Below, one piece after another: positions 22,701-32,344 of a DNA stretch of 64,000 nt; the first letter of the stretch is position 1; each line of letters starts with the position of its first letter. The notes beneath the pieces are model-generated. The model did no database searches. It was not told the origin of the DNA and saw nothing but the letters and a program-made list of their open reading frames with translations. The position numbers were made by a program, and so were the translations under genes. The DNA is from Symmetrospora coprosmae (taxonomy: Eukaryota > Basidiomycota > Cystobasidiomycetes > Symmetrosporaceae), in NCBI GenBank assembly GCA_008802785.1, contig VUYT01000026.1:1-64000 (forward strand). The letters run 5' to 3'.

Positions 22701-24020
22701 TCGTGGGCGCAAAATGGCTGCGCACGAGAACATCCTGTATTTTGGGGATCTGAATTACCGGATCCAGCTATCGAATGAAGAGGCTCGCTCTCTGGCGCAG
22801 CAGGATGCGTGCAGCAAGCTCGTGGCGGCGGACCAGCTCTCAACCTGCATGCGCGAGAAAAGGGTCTTTGTCGGCTTTTCCGAAGGCCCGCTCGTCTTTC
22901 GCCCAACGTACAAGTACGACAACGGCTCGGACGTATACGACTCGAGCGAGAAGCAGCGGATACCGAGCTGGACGGATAGAATCCTCTATCGGGGCACTGG
23001 GCTGGACTTGCTGCGGTATAACCGGGCGGAATTGATGCTCTCTGACCATAGACCGGGTGAGTCGCCTCTGCACAGCAATGCAGCGCATCTGCCCAAATCT
23101 AAATCTCCTTCCTGCAGTTTATGGTATTTTCAAGGCGGACGTCAAGGTGATCGACCATGGCAAGAAAGAAGCGATCGCGAGAGAGCTTCTTGCTAGCTTG
23201 TCACCAAGCAAAGTGCGCAGCCAGACGGCAACACAGAAAGCTATGCATAAGCTCCTCGATAACGATGCCGGGAAGCAGGACGATTCGGGTAAGTGGCGCG
23301 AGTCGTTATCGGAAGGCCAAGTCAGACAGCTCACTTCCTGTCTCACGCACGCCTTGCCCAGCTCGAGATCCGGAGAGGATCTCGGCAGACATCGATCCAA
23401 ACTGGTGGCAGAAGGTAGACTACGCACAGATCGCTCAGTCGGCAAAGCAAGCGCGGCCGCAGCAGCCTCGACAGACCAGCAACCCGTTTCGCACGGGCTC
23501 GGACGTATCGTCACCGTCGCGGAAGAGCACAGGCGACTCGCTACAACAGTCAAGACGACCCATACCTCCGGCGCAGCTCCCACCACGGCCTACGTCCGCG
23601 TCCTCGCAACGGTCCAGGGCGTCCTCGCTCAATGACCCGCTGTCGGCAGATACCGCTGGTGTATCACTTCCGCTGCGCAGCCTGCCTGACGGCAATATCG
23701 TCAAGCGAAAAGCCGTACCGCCCATTGTGCCAGGCAATAAGCCTCAGCTTCCGGCGCGGACGGCATCGCAAAGCTCGCTGGGTGTTTCGCCTGCCTCGCC
23801 AAAATCGCCAAGCATCAGCAATGGTTCCGCGGCACCAGCGGCCTCGTCGACGCTCCGGCCGGCAGGTCGTCCTGAGCTGAATAGGAAGGCTTCGACGTCG
23901 TCGCTCCTGGATGAGGACGACAGGGAAGGGGCCGGCCAAGCGGTGCTGCGCCCCTCGACACGGCGAGAGGCTACGACAGAGTGGCAGGTGATTGCTCGTG
24001 ATCCGGCGCGGGGCAAGTGA
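19713..24020 (+). CDS. Synaptojanin-type polyphosphoinositide 5-phosphatase (Inp51/52/53 family)
   Basis: Ten exons: 19713-20693, 20761-20827, 20892-21438, 21520-21820, 21892-22081, 22153-22217, 22286-22601, 22667-23056, 23118-23288 and 23362-24020; 1228 aa. The N-terminal SAC phosphatase domain contains FNTRGIDDDGHVANFVET, FVQIRGSVPLFWEQ and the catalytic CX5R loop RTNCLDCLDRTN (Cys527, Arg533). The C-terminal 5-phosphatase domain has GTFNVNGKTPGN, GFQELVELSPQQI, GNKGAVAVR, TAHFAAG, FGDLNYRI, PSWTDRI and SDHRPV. A Pro/Ser-rich tail follows with an NPF tripeptide near residue 1050. The family removes 5- and 4-phosphates from phosphoinositides at the plasma membrane and endocytic sites. Both active sites look intact. 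The intron after 21438 splits the CX5R motif at its Asp codon. The GH5_12 gene starts 250 bp downstream on the same strand. Confidence 0.93.
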
Positions 24021-24270
24021 CACTAGTTCAGGAGGGGAAGAGTCCGACAATGTTGTTGTGCTTGTAGAGGCCACGGCAGCGCCGGCCTGCTCGAGTCTTC
24101 GAGTACGAGTACACCTTGAAAGCGCCCACTCATAGCGCGGCACTGTGCCAACACGTGATCTGCGACTTCCGCAACGTCACTGTTTCGTCGAGGCTTCCTC
24201 TCTCTCCTGCATAGACACAGGACCAGCTTAGCATCAGCGAGCGAGGATATCTACAGCACGACTGTGCCAG

Positions 24271-27014
24271 ATGCCGCCTCCTTCATCTCGGTCGCCCGTG
24301 ACGGGCGCGGCAACACCGCAGTTCTACGTGCACGCCGACGACTCGACTGGCCACTTCCGAGATGCGTCTGGACGTTGCCTCCTGCTGCGCGGCATCAACC
24401 TCGCTTCGTCCGCCAAGACGCCGGTCGGACAGTCGTCACAGCAGCTCGCTGGGTTCTGGGAAGGCGGCGAGTCGGGCGATATCAGCTTCGTTAACCGCGT
24501 CCTCGACCTGGACCTCGATGAGGACGACCCGAACTCTGCGGATGCGCATCTCAGGCGGTTGAGGAGCTGGGGATTCAACTGCCTGAGATACGTGACGACG
24601 TGGGAGAGCATCGAGCATCGTGGACCGTGAGTCATTCATCGGCGCTGTGGTCCTTCGAGCCATCACGCTGAACCGCTCGAGCCCTCCCCTTCCCCTACCG
24701 CGCCGCTCCTTAGTGGCCAGTACGATGAGGAGTATCTCCAGTACACCGTACGCATGCTCCGCAAGTGCAAAGAGCACGGCTTCGTCGTCTACGTTGACCC
24801 GCATCAGGACCTAGTGCGTTCTGTGCTGCTTGCCACCGAGCGAGAGGGGCTCGTGCAAGGCGGCCAAGCTGACATTTGTCTCCTGGCCATCCTGCAAAAG
24901 TGGTCGCGCTACGCTGGAGGAGACGGCGCCCCGCTTTGGACTCTCCTTGCGTGCGGAATGAACCCACGCAACTTCACCGTCACCAATGCCGCTGTCATCC
25001 AGTGCGAATGGCCGGACCCCGCAAAGCCACGGCCAGAGGACTTTCCAGACATGGTGAGGCGCGCACCTTCACCTGACGATAGGGACCGCGCGCCTACTTG
25101 ACTGACTGTGTCGGCGAGCAGATATGGGCATCCAACTACACCCGGCTGGCGGTGATGACCGTCATGACCCTCTTTTTCGCTGGAAGGACGTACGCCCCGC
25201 TCTGCACGATCAACCAGGTGAACATACAAGATTATCTCCAATCACACTACATTGCGGCTTATCGCAAGCTAGGCGAAGCCATCGGTGCCGCAGGCGACCT
25301 GTACGACACCTGCGTCATTGGCTGGGACAGCATGAATGAGCCAAACCATGGTCTGGTCGGCCTGGAAGACGTGCGCGCACACTCGAAGAAGACACTCCTC
25401 AAAATCGGACCGATGCCCACCGCCTACGAAGCGATGAAGCTCGGAATGGGTATAGCCACAACGGTCGAACACTGGAAGTTCGGCTCGCTAGGAGCAAAGA
25501 AGAGCGGGTCGATCACTGTAGATCCGAAAGGCGCCAAAGCCTGGCAAGACCCTGAAGCCGACAAAAAGGCCTGCGCCAAGTATAGTTGGACACGGAGCGA
25601 GAAGTGGAGAGCTGGAGAGTGCATCTGGGCGCTGCACCGGGTCTGGGACAGCTCGACGCAAGAGGTTCTGCAGCCTGCCTACTTTGGTCCAGACGGAGCT
25701 GGCGGCGATGCAGACTTCGGTAGAGATTTCTGGCAGCCGCACTGGCTGGACTGGTCACGCATGGTGCGGGAAGTGCATCCCGAGGCCATCCATTTCGTCC
25801 ATTCCCCTGTCTTCGAAGTGCCGCCGTCATTCAAAGAGGAGACGTACAGACAGGCGCTCAGCAACCGCGCGGCCTTCTCAGCGCACTTCTATGACGGACT
25901 CACGCTCATCACAAAACACTGGAACTGGTTCAATGCAGACGCCATTGGCCTCATTCGAGGCAAGTACGCTACTCTCCCACTAGCGATTCGGTTCGGCGAG
26001 TCGGCCATCCGGAAAGCCATGCGCGATCAGCTGGGCTACCTGCGTCAGGACACGTTCGACAGTATGGGCAACTACCCTTCGATGATGGGCGAAATCGGTA
26101 TCCCGTTTGACCTTGACAAGCGCGAGGCATACCGCACGGGGGACTTCAAGAACCAGGCCCGGGCGCTGGACGCGAGCATGAATGCTTGCGATGGAGAGAA
26201 CCTGTTCAACTATACCATGTGGACTTACAACCCGGAGAACTCGCACGCATGGGGCGAGAACTGGAATGGCGAGGATCTCAGCCTCTGGTCGGCGGATGAC
26301 GTCAAGCAGAAGGGCTCGGCGCGAGTGAGAAGTGATGACGCGTCCGAAGGTGAGTAAGCTGTGGCTTCGCAGCCAGCGCTCGCCGTCATTGGCTGACGCA
26401 GGCGCGATATGGCAGACTCGGACAAATCCGATACCGAAAGTACGCCGGCGCTGTCAGGTATGAGGTCGTCCGAAGCGGATGGCGAAGGGGGCCCCGAGCT
26501 AGACGCGGGAGCTAGAGCCATCGAAGCTTTTGCGCGTCCCTTCCCTATGGCAGTCGCGGGCCGGCCAATCTCGATTGATTTCGAGATCAAGTCCTCCAGC
26601 TTCACACTCGTCATCGAGGTATTGCCGGACGATCTGACGAGCGACGCTCCGGGTCTTCCCACGGAGATATTTCTGCCCTCCGCACACTATGGCCATCCCG
26701 AGAGGCAAACAGAGGAAATTCAGCCTATTGGCTTCCGTCAGTCCGTACTTGGCAAGTACTCCTCTAGGAGAGGTACACCCAGCCTTGAGCTCGCCGTATC
26801 GATGTCACGAGGCCGCTACGAGCTCGACGGACACTTCCTCAAGTGGTATCACCGCGACAATTTGCGGTCAGATACCCAGCTCCGGCGCGAAAAGATTGTC
26901 ATCAAGCGCAAGGGAGGACCAAGGCCCGAAGTGCTGGCTGCCATCGGCGAGACGGCACCTTCAACATTCCAGTCCTTCGTGGATTCGTGCAAAGCATTCT
27001 GCGCAGTTGCATAG
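24271..27014 (+). CDS. GH5 subfamily 12 beta-glucosidase (EGCrP/Sgl1-like)
   Basis: Five exons: 24271-24626, 24714-24813, 24901-25053, 25122-26349 and 26416-27014; 811 aa. The architecture matches fungal endoglycoceramidase-related proteins, which cleave ergosteryl beta-glucoside or glucosylceramide. Motifs: [60 protein letters not shown] (acid/base Glu about 276), [11 protein letters not shown] (nucleophile Glu about 527), then [22 protein letters not shown]-terminal beta-type domain ends the protein. No signal peptide is seen, as in the intracellular steryl-glucosidase members. The third exon begins after an AAG acceptor. I cannot separate the sterol-glucoside from the ceramide-preferring subtype by eye. 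Its stop lies 62 bp from the stop of the convergent aldose epimerase. Confidence 0.9.
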
Positions 27015-27076
27015 GCACAGCGCCCGCGCTACATATCTGTATCGACCATCCTTGTGTAGCCTTATCATCACTCCGC

Positions 27077-28313
27077 CTAGATTCCGTCTGCTACAGAGAA
27101 CGTGTACGTCGTAGTCCACTGATACTCCTCACCCGGCTTCAGGAACGGACTCATGCCCCACTTTTCGTGGTTGTTAACGCTGTCGATCAGGCTTTGCATC
27201 TCAACCGCCATGGCCGACTGCGGCGCGTACTTGTTGTCCGGCCCGCCTTGCGAGGCCTTGCGCGGGAGGCTTCCATCGAAATTGTTAGCCGTGTACACTT
27301 GGATTGCCTTCTGGTTGCTCGAAGCCTGCATGCGAACGCCTGACTTTGGCGAGAAGAGGGAGAGCTTGACTGCCGAGTCTTTCGAAGAGTCCTCGAAGAC
27401 TAGACAATGATCAATCCTGCGCGGGCGACCATCGTCAGTATTCGCTCTAGTACGTCGCAGAATACGCTGACAGCTCACCCTCCGGTCTGCTTGAGACGCT
27501 GGCCGAGTGTGGCAGCCTTCTGGAAGTCAAAAGGCGTACCGGCCACGCGGAGAAGCTCGCCTGTCGGAATCTGCTCCTTGTCCACCTCGACGATCCTGTC
27601 TGCTTGGAGCTGCATCTCGTATTCGTTCACGCTCTCGCCGGACTTGTAGCCGTCCAGGTTGCTGGGGCAGCATGCGAAGGTCAATCAGCGAGAGTTCGGT
27701 TGACAGCACCAGCCGGTCTCGCTCACAAGAAGACATGCTGCGTGAGGGCTACCGGAGTGACGGCATCTGTCGTCGCCTTCATGCGGATCTGCCACTGCCC
27801 ACCGTTGGCCAACGTGTACGTGATGGACACGCTGACATTGCCCGGGTAGCCTTCGTGCCCGTCCGGATCGTTCAGGGTGAAGGTGAGGCTGCTCGACGTC
27901 TGTTCGGCCAAAGACCAGACCTGCCGGTTGTAGCCAACCGCGCCTCCGTGTAGGCTGTGCTTGCCTGCGGATTGAGTATCAGTCGGGATCCCAAGCGTCG
28001 TTCTGTGTCTGCGCCAGGCCTTACCGTGGTTCTTTGTCACGGAGACAAGATCTCCGCCTCCGGGCAAGCGGAACTGTCCGTTCTTGATGCGATTGCCCAT
28101 CCTTCCAATCGACGCGCCAAAGTAGGTAGGGCGACCGACGAGGTACTGAGAGCGGTCGTCGAATCCAGTTACGACGTCCAGCGAGTTGCCTTTGCTGTCC
28201 TTGACGAACAGGTCCGTGACTGTCGCTCCGAGCCGCATAAAGTTGCCCGAGATGGAGCCATCTTCAGCGCGGATCGTCAGGGTCTCGAGCGCCTTTTCGT
28301 TGTCGGCAGACAT
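27077..28313 (-). CDS. Aldose 1-epimerase, cytosolic
   Basis: Four exons on the minus strand: 28313-28025, 27964-27727, 27661-27479 and 27416-27077; 349 aa, the usual mutarotase length. It interconverts alpha and beta anomers of glucose or galactose. The family signatures are intact: FGASIGRMGNRIKNGQF, the KHSLHGG active-site His, TQHVFFNLDGY (second His, split by an intron), and AVEMQSLIDSVN with the general-base Glu. No signal peptide, so probably cytosolic. It lies tandem to a second epimerase on the same strand (195 bp from that gene's stop to this start), with the same intron after the second active-site His, which indicates tandem duplication. Tail-to-tail with the GH5_12 glucosidase. 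Confidence 0.93.
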
Positions 28314-28508
28314 GTTAAATAATTGGGGGATGAGGTGCAAGATCAAGCAGTACTCGGACTCTTCGCGAGGCAATGACGAGGTCCGGCGAACATCGGCAAG
28401 CAGAAGCCCAGCTACAGCGGCACGTGCCACACTTCCGGCGGCACATTCTCCTGAAAGGCTCCACTCGCTCTTTCGCTACAGCACTCGCATGTACGCTACA
28501 GACAGAGC

Positions 28509-29967
28509 TCAGATAGTGTAGAAGTGGTACTCCGCCTCCCATCTGTACGTCTCGCCAGGTTTCAGGAACTCGTCCGCATAGGCCGCCGCCCACTTCGGGT
28601 CATCTGGGTGGTTGATAGCGTCGATCAGGTTCTGCTGCTCAAGGACCATGCACGAATGGTTCTCGTAGTAGGCGTCTTTGCCCTGTCCGCCACCCTGGCT
28701 AGCCTTGCGCGGGATCTTTCGGACGTTTGCCACGCCATTGCAGGTGTAAAGCTGGGCAGCCTTCTGGTTCGTGCGGACGTCGAGGCGGATCCCGCTCTTT
28801 GGGCTCCAGACCGACATCTGCGGGGCATTGCCAATGTCCGTCTCGTACTGGAAGCAGTTGTCGATGCCGGTGCAGCCAGTGCCACAAATGTCCTTTCCGG
28901 TCGTCTCGTTGGTGCGGGCGCCCAGCTGAACAGGCTGCCTGAAATCCAAAGGTGTACCAGCGACCGAGGGGATCTCGCCCGTAGCAATCAGAATGCCATC
29001 TGTGGCGATATATTTGTCTGCGAGGATCTGTACGACGTGATTCTCGTTGGTGGCGCCGTACTCATAGGCCTCTAGATTCTGCCGATGTGAGACCCAAGGC
29101 GTGTGCGTCAGAGACGATCCTCTTGACAGCCCAAGATGTAGAAGGCACTCACGAAGTAAGTGTGCTGGGACAGCATCATCGGCGTGACCCCGTCGGCAGT
29201 CGCTTGCATGGAGATCTTCCACTTGCCATGGTTCTCAAGTGTGTATGTGACAGTAGCCTTCGCGGTCGCGGGGAAGCCCTCGGTGCCAGATGGATCCGTC
29301 AGGCCAAACGTGAGGCTATTCGCCTTCTGCTCAACAAGGCTCCAGATCCGAAGATCCCATCCAAGAAAGCCGCCATGGAGCGTGTCGAGGCCGTCATTGT
29401 CGTTGGCACCGACCATGTAGGTCTTGCCAGAGTCAGGCAAGGTGAAGGTAGAGTTTTTGATGCGGTTTGCGTATCGCCCGACAATGGCGCCGACTTGTGT
29501 GCAAGAAGCTGACAGTCAGCGCCGCGTCCGCTATAGCCGATCAGCTAAGCCCGGTCAATGAACGCACAGTACGGGTGGGCCGAATCGCTCAGGAATTGAC
29601 TTTTGTCGTCGTAGCCCAGAACTACATCGATAAACTTGCCGCTACGGTCCATGACCCAGAGGTCGGTGATGTGCGCGCCGGCCCGGATGAAGGAGGCCTG
29701 CAAGCCAGATGAGACGGATTAGTGCCTCCTTTTGGTGACTTGCGTGAATCAGTTACTGGAGATCACCTTGGCAGACCCGTCCGGAGCACTGATATTCAGG
29801 ACGTCGAACGGCCCTGCCCCGCTATTCGAGCCCGAGGAAGATGATCTTGCGGACAGTTCAGAGGCGGGCAATGGATGTGGAAGGGATATCGACTTGACCG
29901 GGCTGATACATGCTACCAACGAAGCGAGTATAGCAGCGGTTGTGAACTTGTAGTGAGGGGTTCGCAT
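28509..29967 (-). CDS. Aldose 1-epimerase, predicted secreted
   Basis: Four exons on the minus strand: 29967-29767, 29697-29568, 29493-29153 and 29078-28509; 413 aa. The first about 28 residues form a signal peptide (TTAAILASLVACISPVKS core), followed by a Ser/Gly-rich linker and the mutarotase domain. Conserved residues: AHPYFGAIVGRYANRIKNS (rebuilt across an intron), TLHGGFLG with the first His, SQHTYFNLEAY with the second, and VLEQQNLIDAINHPDD with the Glu. Two cysteines (ICGTGC) could form a disulphide, fitting an extracellular enzyme. The domain is longer than in its tandem cytosolic paralogue. It probably acts on sugars released outside the cell; the natural substrate is unknown. Confidence 0.92.
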
Positions 29968-30339
29968 ATTTTCGTGTCGAGTCGGAACAGTAGAAGCGAG
30001 TCGTGAGCTGATGAGGAAAGCAAGAAGCAGAGAGAGAACAACCCCAATGCAGCGTCAGCTCTTATATATCTATGCCTTTTCGAGGTGGAGATGTAGCAGT
30101 CTATCTTGAGAAGGCAGATGCCGCCGTCTCCGAAAATGGCCCGGCGGGGTCCTGGTGGGGGCCCGCCGCCGGCGAGTCCTGGGGGACCGGGGGATCGACC
30201 AACAGGGCGCTCTCTGGTATCTACTCACCTGTCTCATGGCTGACATCCCCGACTGGAATTCTAGCTGTCTGCATAAGCCAGACTTTGCTGCTTCGGAGCC
30301 CGCCTTTCATGTGGTGGACAGAGACCTCCGACGACTGCC
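29968..30339. other. Intergenic spacer with GC-rich inverted repeat
   Basis: 372 bp upstream of the secreted epimerase and downstream of the NRBF2-like gene. A very GC-rich block at 30138-30195 contains a 7-bp perfect inverted repeat (CGGCGGG at 30142, CCCGCCG at 30162). No gene seen. Confidence 0.5.
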
Positions 30340-31925
30340 TCACGTTGCCGACGCGGAGGCGACCGTGTCTTGCACTCCGCTGGTGTCCGCTGCTGCTGCT
30401 GCGGCCGCAGCCTCTTCCTTCAATCTGCGCTTCTCCATGATCTGCTTGCGCACTTCGTCGTACTTGGTCTTGTACTTGTTGGCAATCCCAGTCTGCAGGG
30501 TTGATGAAACGTCAGCAAGCACAATTATCAGTTGGGTTTTAGGTCTGAGCGCCCCACCTGCTTGTGCAGATCGTCACGCGCGGTCCGCAACTCCTGCTCG
30601 AGCTGGACTATCCGGCGCTGAGCTGCATCGTCGGGCGCGTGTGGGAGCCCACTCGGTAGAGGCGGCATCTGCCTCTTTGACGCCGCATCATGCATCGGCA
30701 GGAGACTCGCGGTCGACTGGTGCATCATGACCTTCTCCGCCTGCTTCTTGACATCGCGCGCAAAGAGCGTCATGCTCCCCTTCATTGCCTCCCTGTCCCG
30801 CTGCCGCTCCTTGGACAGCCAGTGAAGCTGCTTGGTGAGCTGGTCAAGATTCTCCTTGAGTGTTGCATTCTCCGCTAGCAGCTCTTCGTGCGTCTTGCCC
30901 ACGCTCGAGCCGGAGGAGGATTGCCTGGCACGCGCGGCAGACCCGGCAGCGGGCGTAGCCTGAGGTACCACGTAGAAAGAGTCTTGCACGCCAGAGCGTG
31001 GGGACGTGATCGTCGGCGAGCATTGCTTGTCGCTTGCAAGAGGCAGAGCAGTACCGTCTGAATGGACGTCTCCGCCGATGCTCTGGTCGGAGACGGAAGG
31101 CATGAACAGCGGGGCCGATGCGAAAGCGACTGCGTTATTGCCCAGCTCCTCCACCATGTTGTCAATCCTAGCGAGAAACGCAGACATGGGGTCGTCTGGA
31201 TCGTGGTCGTTCCGCATAAGGTAGTAGCTCTCCTCGACGCCGCTGGCTTTGCCGGATTCGTCGCCAGAGTTGGTGCCTCTGCTCGGAGCGTAGGTCGATG
31301 ACGAGATGGTCGACGCGGTGGGAGAGCCATTCCCGAAACCTGCGTGTGTGGCACCGTTGTGACGGGAGTAACGGGAGTCGGCCATTGTGGCGACCGAGGC
31401 ATCGATGCGGTCGACAACGCTCCGGCTTGGAGGAGCGTAGCTTGCAGTCTGTCTATAGGCCCCATTAAGCGGGGCAGCTGTACTTGTGGTCGTGTGCGCC
31501 GTACCTGGCGAGCTGGGGGATGCTGTGCCGCCTGTCTGACCTCGAGCTGAAGGGCCCGGTGCTCCTCCTCGACTGGCCAGGCCGCTCGGACCAGCTCGAC
31601 CAGCGACGACGTTGATAACCCGTCCTCCGGATGTCGCTGCTTGATCGTCCCGCCTTGCGGGTGGCGCACCTCTTGTGGTCGCAGGTCCGGCACTCGAGGT
31701 GAGCTTGCGTTGGCAGTCCGCGGCGAGCTTGAGCTGGCGGTCTCGCTGGAGAAGGAGGGCCTTGGCGGCGCCAAGGTCGGAGATGGCCTGTGCTGCCGCC
31801 TGATACTGACGCGCGGACGCCGTGTGGGCCGTGACGGCCTGCTGGTACGCTCTACGACTTGCGAGCTGCTCGCCCTGTGCTGCGAGCTGGTCGGCCTGGA
31901 CGAGCGGGGAGGCGTCCGAGTCCAT
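30340..31925 (-). CDS. MIT-like and coiled-coil protein, candidate Atg38/NRBF2 homologue
   Basis: Two exons on the minus strand: 31925-30558 and 30492-30340; 506 aa. The N-terminal about 75 residues form a helical hairpin pattern like MIT domains (ADQLAAQGEQLASRRAYQQA then LLLQRDRQLKLAADCQRKL). The LQRD...LK...QRK spacing resembles the NRBF2 N-terminus. A long Ser/Gly-rich linker follows, then a conserved patch (DDPMSAFLARIDNMVEELGN), and a C-terminal coiled coil (ENATLKENLDQLTKQLHWLSKE) with a second helical end after the intron (YDEVRKQIMEKRRLKEEAAA). NRBF2/Atg38 links Atg14 and Vps34 in autophagy-specific PI3-kinase complex I. This assignment rests on motif resemblance only; other MIT proteins remain possible. 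Confidence 0.6.
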
Positions 31926-32344
31926 CGTGCGGGCTGCAGGTAGCGGACGGCAGGGAAGCCTCTGTCGATCCGGCCAAGATGATAATAGTCACTGCACTCA
32001 GTCCAAGGAAGCGTACATAAATGACAGGTTGAAGTGAGAAGAGGGGGAGTCTGACCTTCGTACAGACCGTCCGTCAGTGTCCGGAGATCACGTGCAAGAG
32101 ACGGGAGACGGAGAGACGCTCGCATGGAGCCGTCACCCGGTCGCGGTGCAAGAGGGAGTGATTATTATACGTGTGTTCTCCGTTCTGGTTGTCACTGCGT
32201 TCGTCTGATCTCCGCTGAGTTCCGCGTAGCCTTGGAGACGAGCGCATCCGCCCTTCCCTCTTCTCCGCCTCGAGACGCGAGCTCCGAGCTCTCCCCTTCC
32301 TTTCCCTCCTGCTCGCCCTCGCAGCAGGCAGGCAGGCAGATACC
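31926..32344. promoter_or_regulatory. Divergent promoter, NRBF2-like gene and ferric reductase
   Basis: 419 bp between divergent starts. A GATAA core occurs at 31981, but not the full iron-GATA consensus ATCWGATAA, so iron control by a GATA repressor is not supported by this alone. Confidence 0.45.

Noticed and set aside
25200-26200. Minus-strand frames opposite the GH5_12 gene
   Set aside because: Antisense shadows of a clearly conserved enzyme.
30155-30730. Long plus-strand open frame opposite the NRBF2-like gene
   Set aside because: It is the antisense shadow of a Gln/Ala/Ser-rich coding region and shows no family sequence or splice logic.
31926-32344. Iron-GATA operator upstream of the ferric reductase
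   Set aside because: Only a bare GATAA core is present; the ATCWGATAA consensus is not.
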